Below are positions 37,442 through 51,022 of a stretch of 64,000 nt of DNA, piece after piece (positions within the stretch are counted from its first letter, which is position 1; every line of letters begins with the position of its first letter). The translations under genes were made by a program, and so were the position numbers. This DNA is from Lineolata rhizophorae. Lineage: Eukaryota > Ascomycota > Dothideomycetes > Lineolatales > Lineolataceae. The DNA lies in the NCBI GenBank assembly GCA_010093515.1, contig MU001672.1, positions 121,956 through 185,955 on the forward strand, in the 5' to 3' direction. Below the pieces are notes generated by a model. The model saw only the letters and a list, made by a program, of their open reading frames with translations. It had not been told where the DNA came from and did no database searches.

Positions 37442-40189
37442 ATGGAGGCCAACGGCGCTCCTCTCCCAGAATATTCTTACGAAATCCATCCGGTCCAAAC
37501 CAATCAGATCAGACTCCTGAGGCTCCACGGCGACCATCCACAACAGCAACACATCATTTGCGAGATGAAAGTAATCAATGACAACGAATGTCAACCTACG
37601 GGCATTGAGTATGAGGCAGTCTCATGGTGTTGGGGAAACCCTAAACTCTCGAGGAACAGAATTATTCAGGTCCGTTCGGGGTCTCAGGCGTTTGAGTTCA
37701 AAATTCAGGAGAGTCTTGACCAAGCACTTCGAGCCCTCAGAACATGGGGTACTGACCGATGGCTCTGGATAGATGCCATATGCATCAACCAGGAGAGTGT
37801 GATTGAAAAGAATAGCCAAGTACCCAAAATGGACCTAATCTATAAGCAAGCCATCCGCGTATGCATTTGGTTGGGCCCTGGCGATGCCGACAGCGACCTG
37901 GCAATGAAATTTGTCCGTGAGAAAGTCCTCAAACTTTGGCAATTCGACAGGCTCTGCAAAGATGAGGAGTCAATCAACTGGGCCGCGATGATCAAACTCC
38001 TGACGCGCGAGTGGTTTTCACGACGTTGGGTAATTCAGGAGATCGCGTTGGCCCGAGAGGGGACACTCTATTGCGGTAATCAGTATGTTGATTGGTACGA
38101 TTTTGCAGACGCCGTTTCGCTTTTCGTGGAGGTCGAGTCGGCAACCCATCGTTTGTCAGACATTCTGAAACGCGATCAAAAGCGATTTAACATTCCGGAT
38201 TTCTTTGGCGACGTCTTAGAACTGGGAGCAACATTACTTGTCGATGCGACCAGCAACCTTTTCCGAAATTCGAAAACTGGAAAGCGCCAGCCGTTATCCA
38301 GTCTCGAGTATCTTGTGTCGCGCCTGTCCGTGTTCGAAGCAACTGACCCGCGCGATATCATCTATGCTCTGCTGGCAATCTCAAAGGACACCACAGCGTT
38401 TGCCGCCGAGGATATCGACCGTATGAACGATATGCTGACAACGGCGGCCCACTCGAAACTCTCCGCATTTGGACAGCGACACATCTCGGCCAAAACCTAC
38501 AAGGTGAACTACAACCAGCCAGTGGTCGATGTCTATCAACAGTTCGTTGAATTCGCAATCCGCCGATCTGACAAGACTCGAGCCCTAGATATCATCTGCC
38601 GTCCGTGGGCACCACAGATGATGCGGAGCAGAGACGGCAAAGTTATGACGAAACAGATTTCCAAAAATAAGGATCCGTTCAGCGGCGAACTTACGGATGG
38701 TGATCGAGAGGATGCAGACCAACCTGGCCACAGAGAAGATGGAGAAGATCCTGAAGATTCAGAAGTCAGCTTGCCGTCTTGGATGCCACGAGTTAAAAAT
38801 GCGGCATTTGGAGTTGTCTCAAAGCCGCCAGTTGGGAACAGGGTGGTGAGGCAGAATGCAGATTCACTTGTTGGAATGCCCGGGCACGAACGAAACTACA
38901 CTGCAGCCGGAAACAGGGAGCTTGACTTGAAAACTCTCAAGTTCAAGAAGCACAATGGGTATTACGGCATGTTTGTGGAAGGTTTCGTTGTCGACAAGGT
39001 TATCGAGACCCCACAAGAAGTTGCGCGTAGAGGTGACATTCCAATTTCCTGGTGCGAGGCTGCACAGTGGAAGGACACCACCAAGGACCCACCTAGAGAA
39101 TTTTGGAGAACACTTGTTGCAGATAGGGGGTCACACGGACGAAATCCACCGTCGTACTATCGACGTGCTTGCAGAGAAGCGCTTAAAGCACATTCAAGTG
39201 GAGCTGTCGATACACAGTATCTAATTCAGTACGGCCAATGTACCATCGTTGCGGAATTTCTTCGAAGAGTACAGTCCGTGATTCGCAACCGACGGCTGGC
39301 AAGAACTGAGGAAGGCCGCCTTGCCCTCGTTCATGAAGATACCAGAGAAGTCAACGAACGGGACCATTTGGTTTGCATTCTTTATGGATGCAGTGCTCCT
39401 GTTGTCTTGCGAAGGCAGCAAAAATCGCCAAAAGAGATCGAAGAAGAGAAACGCGCGGACAAGGAGGCACATCGGCGAAAGATTGAAGAAGCCGCTAAGA
39501 CCCTCACAAATCTTTGGAGAAGACGAAAGGAGCGTTTGGGAAAAGTAGGGCAGCGGGGAAAGGGCAAGGGATTAAACTCATTCATAGTAGTGATTACGGC
39601 GCTATTTGCTAGCTCGAGGAATCACTACCCGAACAAGGACGGTATAGTGCGAACGAGTCCCATGATATCTACCCTCCTGTCTACTGTATGCGCCATGGGG
39701 GCCTGCCTTTTCTACATGTACACTTACGGTTTCGACCATGATGCTGGCTTCTTATACTTGTCCTGCCTTCTTTTATTCGCTCCTCAAGAATACCTTGCGG
39801 CCCCCCTGAGAGGTCATTTTCGAAAGGGAACATTCCTGTTTGACATATGTAATGGCCCCGGCCTCGCGAGACTTGTGTGGATTGTTCTGGCATTCCTGCA
39901 TACAGACCCTCTCCTTGGTCCCTCTCGACGCAATATTCTGTTTTGGGCAGTTCCTCTTCTTTCATTGCCAAGCACTTTCAAATTTCTTCAAAGGCAATGG
40001 CGGCGTCGGCGATCTAATGTGGAAAAGGTGGATTTGTATGAGGTTGCTGAGCCTGCAGATCACTATTTCACGCTCTTGGGTGAGTGTTATCTTCATGGAA
40101 TGATGGACGGAGAAGCAATTGCTATGCAAAATGAAGCAATCTCACAAAAAAAGGAAACGTATAAGCCCCAGATATTTGAGATCAGATAA
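37442..40189 (+). CDS. HET-domain protein with C-terminal hydrophobic segments
   Basis: A single exon of 915 aa from the first in-frame ATG. The heterokaryon-incompatibility (HET) domain begins at residue 57 (YEAVSWCWG), continues with WLWIDAICINQ (108-118) and the block IYKQAIRVCIWLGPGD (about 133-148), and extends to about residue 210; these are the defining motifs of the family. HET proteins trigger programmed cell death after fusion of incompatible hyphae, and some act in innate-immune-like pathways. A central acidic linker (about 430-450) is followed by the block YYGMFVEGFVVDKV seen in long HET proteins, then a Lys/Arg/Glu-rich helix. Between about 713 and 850 come four or five hydrophobic segments, for example MISTLLSTVCAMGACLFYMY, which suggest membrane insertion. 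No partner gene such as an NLR or an allelic het locus lies next to it. Specific recognition function unknown. Confidence 0.9.
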   Translation: MEANGAPLPEYSYEIHPVQTNQIRLLRLHGDHPQQQHIICEMKVINDNECQPTGIEYEAVSWCWGNPKLSRNRIIQVRSGSQAFEFKIQESLDQALRALRTWGTDRWLWIDAICINQESVIEKNSQVPKMDLIYKQAIRVCIWLGPGDADSDLAMKFVREKVLKLWQFDRLCKDEESINWAAMIKLLTREWFSRRWVIQEIALAREGTLYCGNQYVDWYDFADAVSLFVEVESATHRLSDILKRDQKRFNIPDFFGDVLELGATLLVDATSNLFRNSKTGKRQPLSSLEYLVSRLSVFEATDPRDIIYALLAISKDTTAFAAEDIDRMNDMLTTAAHSKLSAFGQRHISAKTYKVNYNQPVVDVYQQFVEFAIRRSDKTRALDIICRPWAPQMMRSRDGKVMTKQISKNKDPFSGELTDGDREDADQPGHREDGEDPEDSEVSLPSWMPRVKNAAFGVVSKPPVGNRVVRQNADSLVGMPGHERNYTAAGNRELDLKTLKFKKHNGYYGMFVEGFVVDKVIETPQEVARRGDIPISWCEAAQWKDTTKDPPREFWRTLVADRGSHGRNPPSYYRRACREALKAHSSGAVDTQYLIQYGQCTIVAEFLRRVQSVIRNRRLARTEEGRLALVHEDTREVNERDHLVCILYGCSAPVVLRRQQKSPKEIEEEKRADKEAHRRKIEEAAKTLTNLWRRRKERLGKVGQRGKGKGLNSFIVVITALFASSRNHYPNKDGIVRTSPMISTLLSTVCAMGACLFYMYTYGFDHDAGFLYLSCLLLFAPQEYLAAPLRGHFRKGTFLFDICNGPGLARLVWIVLAFLHTDPLLGPSRRNILFWAVPLLSLPSTFKFLQRQWRRRRSNVEKVDLYEVAEPADHYFTLLGECYLHGMMDGEAIAMQNEAISQKKETYKPQIFEIR

Positions 40190-40457
40190 TGGACGAGTTA
40201 AGGCTAGCCTCGAATTCACACATTGCTTCAGATGACCTTTCATGACGAAATTTTTTTCGAATGTGATATGTGTGGCGGAATTTGTTTCAAAATTCAACGG
40301 TCGTTTGCAATAGCACAATTTTCCGACTACAATCATTACAGAGGCATTATGAAACCTGCAGAGTGCGAAATGCTCGAGTTTCCGCGAAATTTGAACACTT
40401 ATAGCATTGAAAACCATATAGGTATTTCTCAACCCTGTAGGCTAGGCTATGTAAGCA

Positions 40458-42676
<2,219 letters not shown>

Positions 42677-43735
42677 GCGGAGCCGCAAACAAAGAGAGGG
42701 CCTTGCTCTACTGATAACACGGCATCGAGGTGCTCGTTGAATGCTGCATTGATGAGATAATGTGTTGGCCAAAGCTATAGGAGAATCGAAGCACTCACGC
42801 GCGAAGATCTTAAACCCGGTCCTGACCACTCCCGACGCATCTCCGAATGAGCACGCTAAACTAGTTTGGCTCTAGCCGCGTCCTCCCACATCAGCCTCCT
42901 GATCCCTGCCTTCAACTTCTGCCGTCAACTGCTAGCTGCCCGAGCAATATACGCCTGCATGAAGCCCAAGGCGAATCGCCTGAGCTTGACCTAGCTTAAA
43001 GATATGCATACCTGATCGGATAATGGACACTGAGCCTGATGGAATACCGGCCGCTCGTCACTTGATTTGGGTCCCCCAAGTCCAATGTCGGATGATCGCC
43101 GTCGAGTTCATTTAGAGGAAAATGTGTCACGCTGTCCACCTCGTCGGCCACCTTGGCAGCATCTCGGTTTGTTCTCCGTCCTTAATCTAGCTACTAGCAA
43201 ATTAATTCTCATGCCATTTACCGATTTCCAGATTGTTCCACCGACTGGCTTGACTGCTATTTTTAAGTCCTTCTCGACTTCTGTTTACCTGGCGATCATT
43301 ACATCTGGTCTAGTCAATTGCTTTTACAGGCTATCCAGTACATCGATTTTGATCGCAAAAGTCTCTACCTATGCCCTGGTGGCTGTTTGAGACGGGGCGA
43401 TCCCACACAGCCATTTTTCTGGTGTTTCCGTCAAGTACTGGAAAAAGCGAGTGCTTAACTTTTTCATAGGTACGATGCTGTACATAATTGGTTTGGCGTT
43501 GGGATATCACACCGCCGAAAGATACATAAAATGCAGGGCGTCTGCATCCGCCGTCCCGAGTACTTGTCCCCCAAGCTGGTTAATGCGGAGCACAGCTCAC
43601 AAACAGCGCCAGTGTCTAGCGTTTGAAAAGAAGAATAAAAACGCCCTTGATGCTTTACTCAACCACCAGGACTCCGGGCCCTATTCGACTCTGGCCTTCT
43701 TCTAGCCTTGTGCATTTGCTCTTCATATCCCCCGC
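42677..43735. other. Intergenic spacer
   Basis: About 1.06 kb. It begins with the promoter of prolyl-tRNA synthetase (minus strand). Two plus-strand open frames (43067-43390 and 43451-43705) contain some hydrophobic residues, but no motif or splice support makes them a gene. Confidence 0.45.
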
Positions 43736-44479
43736 TTAGCAGCGGCGCCATTGAGCGTGTAGAACGTTTGTGACGTGGCCGTCGAGCTCGTCGTTGGCAA
43801 GAACGCCAGAGGCGTTGGCGTTATCGGTGGTCAGCGCAAGCTGGGTCTTCATGTTGAGCATGGTAGTGCCGCCACACTGGGACCAAGAGGTGATGAACTC
43901 TTCATCGTTCTTGGTATACTGGCCCGTAAAGGGTCCGGCAAAAGTAATTTCGCTAGAGGTCTGGGGCAAGCAAAGTCAAGTCAGAGGATAACGATTTCTT
44001 ACAACGAAGTGAGACCTATGCAATGGGTGACATACCTGGTCCGTCTCGCCTGAGAAGTAGTACGTTGACTTGATGGAGCCCGCGACGCCCCTCTCGAGCT
44101 GCGCATAGCCGTGGTATTCGGCCCTCCAAATGCTGAACTGGAAGCCGGCCGGAAGCTCGAGCTCGATGTTGAGCTGGCAGAACTTGCGCTGGTCCGTCAC
44201 CGACGCACCGGGTCCGACGGCCGCGACGTAGCGCGAGAAATACAGCGGCATCAGTGAGGCGTCGGCGTTGATGTCCACATTAAGCGTATCCTGCGGGCAG
44301 CCCGTGCCGCCATACGTCACGCTCTTGATCTTCACACCATCGACTTGTTCGACGAGCTCGGAGGCGAGGGCGAGGGGGTCGGCTTCCGGCGAGCGCACAG
44401 CGATGTGCTCCTGGGCCGGGCGGGCCTGGGAGAGGGTGCCGGCGAGGAGGAGAGTGAAGGGGATCAGGAAGCTCTTCAT
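43736..44479 (-). CDS. Secreted DUF4360-family protein
   Basis: Exons 44036-44479 and 43736-43960 on the minus strand encode 222 aa; the 75-nt intron runs GTATGT...CCAG in phase 0. A signal peptide MKSFLIPFTLLLAGTLSQA is cut near residue 19. The mature part carries the DUF4360 pattern: VTYGGTGCPQDTLNVDI, an AAVGPGASVTDQRKFCQLN block, GFQFSIWRAEYHGYAQLERG, STYYFSGETDQTSS and a C-terminal SWSQCGG...LNM...QWRRC. Four cysteines sit at family positions and probably form disulfides. DUF4360 proteins are small secreted proteins common in ascomycetes with no settled biochemical role. The start ATG directly precedes the signal peptide. Family call confident, function unknown. Confidence 0.92.
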
Positions 44480-46810
44480 TTTGGAAACCTTTAGGCGATC
44501 AACCGGTGAGGTATCAAAGAATTGACTTGACTCTGGCAAGAGATCTTCTGAGCGGAACTTAGGGACAATTATTGTGCTCTCGGTGGTTGATCCTGGGACA
44601 GAACAAAAGTTTTGGACGGCAGCACAAGCTATTATATATTTCTTTCTGCCCGCCACGATCCAAATCACCATCACCATACGTTGACCCCGTCTTTGGTGCA
44701 ACATCCACACCATCCATCTTGTGACTTACCGGGCAGCCGCCCCAGCAACCCAGAACCCGAACCCAGATCAATTGCCATAAAGTGAGCAATATGTGAGCCC
44801 GCCCGCGCGAACGGGCCCACAGCAGGGCAAAGAAAATCTTTGCCTATTTTCGTCCGCAGCGGCAGCCAAACGGTTGACCCGGGCCGGTCGGTTACGGGTC
44901 CGTGTGTGCGCCACTCATCCCTGGCAACGCAGAAGCGCTACGGTTCTGGTCCCCAGAGTCCCTAGGCATACTTAGACCTGTTCCACATTTCCCCAGACCC
45001 GGTTGGGGGGATGTGCGCTGCGATGCAGACAGTTGATCGATTTGATTGCCGTGCGGCTGCCGACCGCGGGCGTGACGGGGGCGCGCACATGCAAGCCCTC
45101 TAGAGCCGGTTCCGTGGCTATTTTTGTAACTCGCCTGTAGGCTTGGTGAGCGGGTTGCAAAAGCCTGGATGGGGGAGGTCAATATAAAAGTTCTGGGCCT
45201 ACCTTGAGACTTTTCGCACGCGAGAAGGGTACAATAAAACACTTGACGGCAGCCCAACCGAACGTCAAACCTCGTACTCATAACAATTCGGCTGCCGTTC
45301 AAGCCTGAAATCGCCTCTTTTCGTCCACTCGTCTGATATGATGCCGTTCTGCGCTACGAGCCGAAGGCCATCACCTGTCCAAGAGCCAGGCATATGGACA
45401 GTCCGGCGGCGGTTTAGTGGCAAGCACCTCGAAATTGTGTCGCCGTAGAAAATCGTGTATCCACCCTAAAACGACCTAGGCGGTCGAGAAGCATCGATGG
45501 CGAGTGGTTTTGCAGTAGCGGCCGTGCGAGAGAGCGTTTATATTAATTGCGTCAGTAAATAACCTCCCATCGTATTAATAAAATAAAAAGCTGCGATAAC
45601 CGCGCACCACCTGGAGCTTTGGCGACGCTATCCATCCTGTCCGGGCCCTCGGCTGCGGGGCAGCACACCTGCGTCAGGACGACGGTTAAAACAGAAGCTT
45701 CAAAAAGTCTGCTGCGCAGTTACTGGTAATTGGGTGGAATCTTTCTTTAGGCACGAATCCGAGGCCCAGGAGCGGAACAAGGCGCTAGGGACTCACCGAC
45801 CCGGGTGTTGTTCGTCCTAACTAATTGACAACGCAGTAAGGGCATCGTGGAAGTCCGTAATTGTCGTTGAACTTGCTCGACTAGTGAGTAGGTCCGTAGG
45901 GTCACGGCGGTGCCACATGGGCCCTAGAACGCCCAGACTGCGCCGCCTGATTGGGCCGTCCGCTTCCAAGAAATAATATATTCATGCCCCGGTTCTGGGG
46001 CGGTCTCCTCGTCCTGTTGCGTTCTGACGGCTGTCTCTGGAGGCAAATGAGGATGAGAAGAGTTTTTCTTGCCATTTTCTTCCCCTGGCCGTCAATGGCC
46101 TTCTAACCTAGCTATTAAGAATACGACGGCCCAGTTCGCCTTGGGACGCTCTAGTTTGAACATTCGCGTGCGGAGCTTGCTGCTGCGGCTCGACCTGATG
46201 CTACACAATCAAACTCTTCGCATGGTGTGCCATGTTGCAAGCAGATGGTCCCTGATCACTGAGTTGCATCGTCATTCGCTTCGCTAAAGGACCCTGAGGT
46301 CGATGCGCTCGCGGTCGGGAGCAGTGGGTCAGGAACAATATATTTGATTGCGGGGCGTTCGTGAGATGGTGTTGTGGCGATCAAGATTGAGTAGATCGCC
46401 TCGTACAACATCGGCCAAGTTCGCACTTGGCGGTGAAACCTTCCTGATCCCGTCATGTCATTCGAGCCTTAATACTCACTTTCCGGGGAAGACGTGCGCG
46501 ATCAGTCTGTACAATCTGGGTCGAAGATTGGAGCTTGACAGATCACATGCATATCGAACGCTATTTTTAGGATTGAATTAAACCAATTGATTCCAATGGC
46601 TATCGCATTTGACAGTGTTAGGGGAGTATCGTGCTGCTACAGAAGGGAAAACTGTGATAATGCTTCTACCACCGGAATTGGACGGTCGAAGCAAGCCAAG
46701 AAGTCCAACCCTCCGAAGGCAAAAGTCTGGCCACTTTCAAAACGGGTTATTCCGCCGAAGATGGACATCTGACAGAGTAAAGCCATTGCTAATTTTTCAT
46801 TAACTTGTCT
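44480..46810. other. Intergenic region between the DUF4360 and beta-tubulin genes
   Basis: About 2.3 kb. The left end is the DUF4360 promoter; the right end is the 3' side of beta-tubulin. The open frames (44793-45302, 46069-46803) are short and unrecognised. No RNA gene or mobile element was seen. Confidence 0.5.
44631..44640 (-). promoter_or_regulatory. TATA-like element of the DUF4360 gene
   Basis: AATATATAAT on the minus strand, 152 bases before the ATG at 44479. It is the only strong TATA-like run in this otherwise GC-balanced upstream region. Role inferred from position. Confidence 0.35.
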
Positions 46811-48615
46811 TTACTCCTCGGCCTCGAGCGGCGCCTCCTCATCATATTCCTCCTCGCCCTCCGACACCGACGCCTCTTGGTACTGCTGGTACTCGGAGAC
46901 AAGATCGTTCATGTTAGACTCGGCCTCAGTGAACTCCATTTCGTCCATACCCTCGCCAGTGTACCAATGCAGGAAAGCTTTGCGACGGAACATGGCAGTG
47001 AATTGATCACCAACACGCTTGAAGAGCTCTTGGATCGATGTTGAGTTGCCAACGAAGGTAGACGACATCTTGAGGCCACGCGGCGGGATGGAGCAAAGTG
47101 CGGTCTGGACGTTGTTCGGGATCCACTCAACGAAATACGAAGAGTTCTTGCTTTGCACGTTGCGCATTTGGTCCTCCACTTCCTTCATCGAGACTTTACC
47201 GCGGCTAGAGAATGTTAGCAGAGGTTCAGAAGAGGCCAAAACGACGAACTTACAAGATGGCAGAGCAGGTGAGATAACGGCCGTTGCGGAAGTCAGAAGC
47301 AGCCATCATGTTCTTGGGATCGAACATCTGCTGGGTCAATTCCGGAACGGTGACAGCACGGAAAGAGTAGGCGCCACGGCTTGTAAGGGGAGCAAAGCCG
47401 ACCATGAAGAAGTGGAGACGCGGGAACGGAACCATGTTGACAGCGAGTTTGCGAAGATCAGAGTTAAGCTGACCCGGGAAGCGCAGGCAAGTGGTGACGC
47501 CAGACATGACGGCCGACACAAGGTGGTTCAGATCACCGTAGGAAGGGTTGTTGAGCTTCAGGGTACGCATGCAGATGTCATACAGAGCCTACAATATGTT
47601 AGAAAGTAGCTGCACAGCCATGTCGCACACCGAATGCGTTCGATACCTCATTGTCAATGCAGAAAGTCTCGTCTGAGTTCTCGACGAGCTGGTGGACGGA
47701 CAGAGTGGCGTTGTAGGGTTCGACGACAGTATCCGAGACCTTGGGGGACGGGACGACGGAAAAAGTTGCCATCATGCGATCAGGGAACTCCTCGCGGATC
47801 TTAGAGATCAGCAAGGTACCCATACCGGCACCAGTACCACCACCGAGGGAGTGGGTGATCTGGAAGCCCTGGAGGCAATCGCAGCCCTCAGCCTCGCGGC
47901 GGACGACATCGAGAACCTGATCAACCAGCTCGGCACCCTCGGTATAGTGGCCCTTGGCCCAGTTGTTGCCCGCACCAGACTGGCCGAAGACGAAATTGTC
48001 GGGCCGGAAGAGCTGGCCGAAGGGGCCGGCACGCACGGCGTCCATGGTGCCGGGCTCCAAGTCCACGAGGACGGCGCGGGGAACGAACTTGTTCCCGGAG
48101 GCCTACAAAATGTCAGCCTAAACATTGGTCTGGGGACAAGTTTCAGGTCCACTACCTCATTGAAGTAGACATTCATGCGCTCCAGTTGGAGATCGGAGGT
48201 ACCATTGTACCTGGCGAGGTGTGAGATCTATACGCGTTTTCGAGCGATGGAAAGGGAGATACATACACCCCGGAGCCGTCAAGGCCATGCTCCCCGGAGA
48301 TAGTTTGCCTGCAATCGTACGCGGTCAGCTACGCGACTGTAGACATAGGGCTTTTGCTCAAACTAGGCGGCCATACCAGAAAGCAGCACCAATTTGGTTG
48401 CCCTGAGAGAGAGTTAGCGGAAACACGATACCTAGAGGGATACAAGCAGACTCACGCATTGGCCGGTCTGGAGGTGAACCTAGAACGCCGAAGAACTCGC
48501 TGTTAGCAGGTGTCTAGTTTATGTTTGGGGTTGTAGGATGCCGCAGCGGGGTAGACTAAGGAACGCGTGCAAGCGGGGGGAACGAGGGGCAGGCAGGACG
48601 TACGATCTCGCGCAT
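46811..48615 (-). CDS. Beta-tubulin
   Basis: Eight exons on the minus strand (48604-48615, 48456-48479, 48377-48402, 48267-48308, 48156-48210, 47647-48102, 47254-47588, 46811-47204) encode 447 aa, the standard length. It is half of the alpha/beta-tubulin dimer of microtubules and binds exchangeable GTP. It starts with the autoregulatory MREI, has the tubulin signature GGGTGAGMG at about 140-148, and an acidic tail ending [14 protein letters not shown]. Introns follow codons 4 and 12, interrupt codons 21, 35 and 317, and follow codons 53 and 205, a usual ascomycete arrangement. Residues tied to benzimidazole resistance are wild type: His6, Tyr50, Phe167, Glu198 and Phe200. Prefoldin subunit 1, a tubulin-folding cochaperone component, lies 2.4 kb away; the proximity may be chance. 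Confidence 0.97.
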
Positions 48616-49122
48616 GATGGCTACGGGTTCGGCAGATGAGCGGATGGATTAGAATCTACTCAGAAGAAGAGCAGGCGATGGGTGGTAGGACGGGGATGGG
48701 AGAGGTAGAAGAGGGTTGATGTTGTAGAAGCGGTGAGAGCCCCGGGCCGTTGGCGACTTCTCTTGTTGTGGGAGAAGGGGTCGGAGCGCCTTCGCTACAC
48801 ATCAAAACACGCTAGCGCGTCCGCGACTGGCAGTGCGCCTTACCGGTTTCGGCAGATACCACCTTGTCGCTCTCTTGGCATCTCCATGTCCCATAATTTC
48901 ACCAGCCTTCAGCGCTCAGCTCGGACTTATGTATATTCTCCACCATTATTTCGCTTGTGGCGTTACGACATGACTTTTGCGCGACTTCAGTTTCCCCTAA
49001 GCAAAAGCGCACCCTCCTGTATGAAATTCCAAAATTTTTTTCTCTACCAAGCTCTCTAGTGCAGCAGATGCAGGGTATCAAACAAATTTCTACGGAGTGC
49101 AACGGTCACCAAAGCCCAGACT
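48616..49122 (-). promoter_or_regulatory. Beta-tubulin promoter and leader
   Basis: About 500 bases upstream of the tubulin ATG and downstream of the ceramidase stop. On the minus strand the 110 bases before the ATG are C/T-rich, as in promoters of strongly expressed fungal genes. No separate gene. Confidence 0.5.
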
Positions 49123-50274
49123 TCATGCCCTTTTCTTTGTCTCCCCATTCTGAGGGGTCGGAGCTTTGCGTCTATTTATCGTCGGCACCGACGTAACAAG
49201 GCGTGGCCAATGCAGGTCAAACTCGTCTTGCCTGCCATTCAAACAGTGTCGAAGCCAGATGCCCCAGGTGATGTAAAAGTACGCGCCAACACCGGTCATG
49301 AGATGCCTAGGGCGCGCGATATTGGTAAGCTAGATGTGCTCTTGTTCGCGATCCAATTCGACGGCACTTACCACCACCCATGGCCTTCTAGCACGATGCC
49401 CCACGGTAGTCCTATCTCTCTCCTCCACCGCCGGATTGTCGGGCAAAACGCGTTGTCCAAGTTCCAAACCGCAAAACCACCAAGGAACACGGAAAGACCA
49501 TACGCTATCATGGTCCACATGTTCTGCAATATCTCCTTGTCGCGCCGATCCTGACGCGCCTGTTCCTCCTGTTTCATGGTGCCATTGCCAGACAGCTCAT
49601 CTCTCCGCTTCGCCTTTATGGACGGCCGAATGCTAACCTCCATCACGTACATGCTCCGAAGAAGCACAATTGCCGTCAGGAGCGCGTACATGTTCTGGTG
49701 GAACCGGGGATCTTGGAGGTAGTGGTAGTAAAGCGTGATGAACAGGGCTAAAGCAATGAGAAACAAGCCTAGGAACACCGCGTAACGCTTCGATCTCCCG
49801 TAGGAAAAGGTCGCCCAGAACATGAGGCAAGTGGTATAGATCATGGACAGCTCGTCAACAAGCTGCATGGGGTCTACGAATGGGAGTTAGCTGGTTGCGT
49901 GGTCACAGTAAGTCACCAGGGACGGCAACTTACATTTCAACGTCGAGTGGAAGAGGAAGCTTCCGGTACCCACGGCGAAGTACCCGATGAAGGCAATGAG
50001 AAATATCATATCATGCCCATTGCGTATGCAATTTGCGATGCCCTTCGTAGCCAGGTACATGAACAACAAGTTGGTCATCGTGTTTACAATTTCAGCAGAA
50101 TAAATCGTCGCATAATAGTCCTATATACAGTTAGGAATTCGCGAAGTATATCGTGCACACGTACTGAATAGACTGCATGCGTACTTCTTCGCACCAATTC
50201 AGCGTCGACGTAACCGGGGACCAGCGCCCATCCTGCGCCGGTGGGTACGGTATTGAGGGCAGCCAGAAGACCAT
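49123..50274 (-). CDS. Alkaline ceramidase (YPC1/YDC1/ACER family)
   Basis: Exons 50185-50274, 49934-50120, 49372-49873 and 49123-49306 on the minus strand encode 320 aa; all introns are GT...AG and phase-consistent. It is a multi-pass membrane hydrolase that cleaves ceramide (dihydro- or phytoceramide in yeasts) to sphingoid base and fatty acid, by family in the ER or Golgi. The N-terminus IPYPPAQDGRWSPVTSTLNW followed by CEEDYY is characteristic and holds acidic calcium-site residues. The zinc-site pattern is intact: Ser84 and His88 (GTGSFLFHSTLK), Asp99 (DELSMIY), and His257/His261 (HGWWHLMTGVGAY). Seven hydrophobic helices are apparent. The chosen ATG lies within a longer open frame and is the one that gives the family N-terminus. 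Confidence 0.93.
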
Positions 50275-51022
50275 GGTCGGCAATGCGCAACTCCAGCTGC
50301 AATCTGGGGGAGGAGGCGCGCCGAAACCCGTAGGTTATTACGTGGGAGAGTAGAGGTCTGTGGAACTCGGAAGCCGCGGCTACGCGAGTGGAGCTCTACG
50401 CAAACTGGACCGTGTCGTAGAAACTAGCGCTGTTGGCCGGCCTCCAACCCGTTGAACGCGGAAGCAGCAAACAGCCTAGGCGCTACGATCATTCCCGGTG
50501 GCGTAAATTCTCGTAACTAGGCGAACGGAAATTGTTCCTGGGCGAGAGAATTGAGCATATAAGGTGATTGGCGGGCCGGCTGGTAGGCTTGCTAGGTCAG
50601 CAGAAGCTACAGATCAGACTCGGTGAAGCTCTTGGGCGATTTGTTGCCTGTGGGACGGACTGCTGACGTGGGGCCGGCGCGCAAAAGCGTCATGCTCTTG
50701 GCACGCGCGGGAACCTGGTGCGGCGCCATCCACGCGGCCCAAGCTAAACGCTGTTTCGACACGGCTACATGCCCGACGGACCGAGCGACGCAGCGTTGGG
50801 AGCCTCATCTATCCTGGAGTATCACGCACATATCCTCCCAAGCTCTGCCTCCGCCGTCACCACTCTGACACTCAGAATAAACTTATACTTCCGGCTCCAA
50901 ATCTCACGCTAGCTCCTCCCTATTACCCTTCCCGCCGCAAGCTTCCCGTTACGAGGCGCCGGTGCTGTAAGAAGCTTGACCGCGGAAGCACCCCGGATTC
51001 AAAAGCCGCTCATCACACAACC
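50275..51022. other. Divergent promoter region, ceramidase / prefoldin
   Basis: About 750 bases between two divergently transcribed genes. The right part contains pyrimidine-rich sequence before the prefoldin ATG. No open frame of note. Confidence 0.55.

Noticed and set aside
43067-43705. Two plus-strand frames with hydrophobic stretches
   Set aside because: The first has a non-ATG beginning, the two cannot be joined by clear splice sites, and no family is recognisable.
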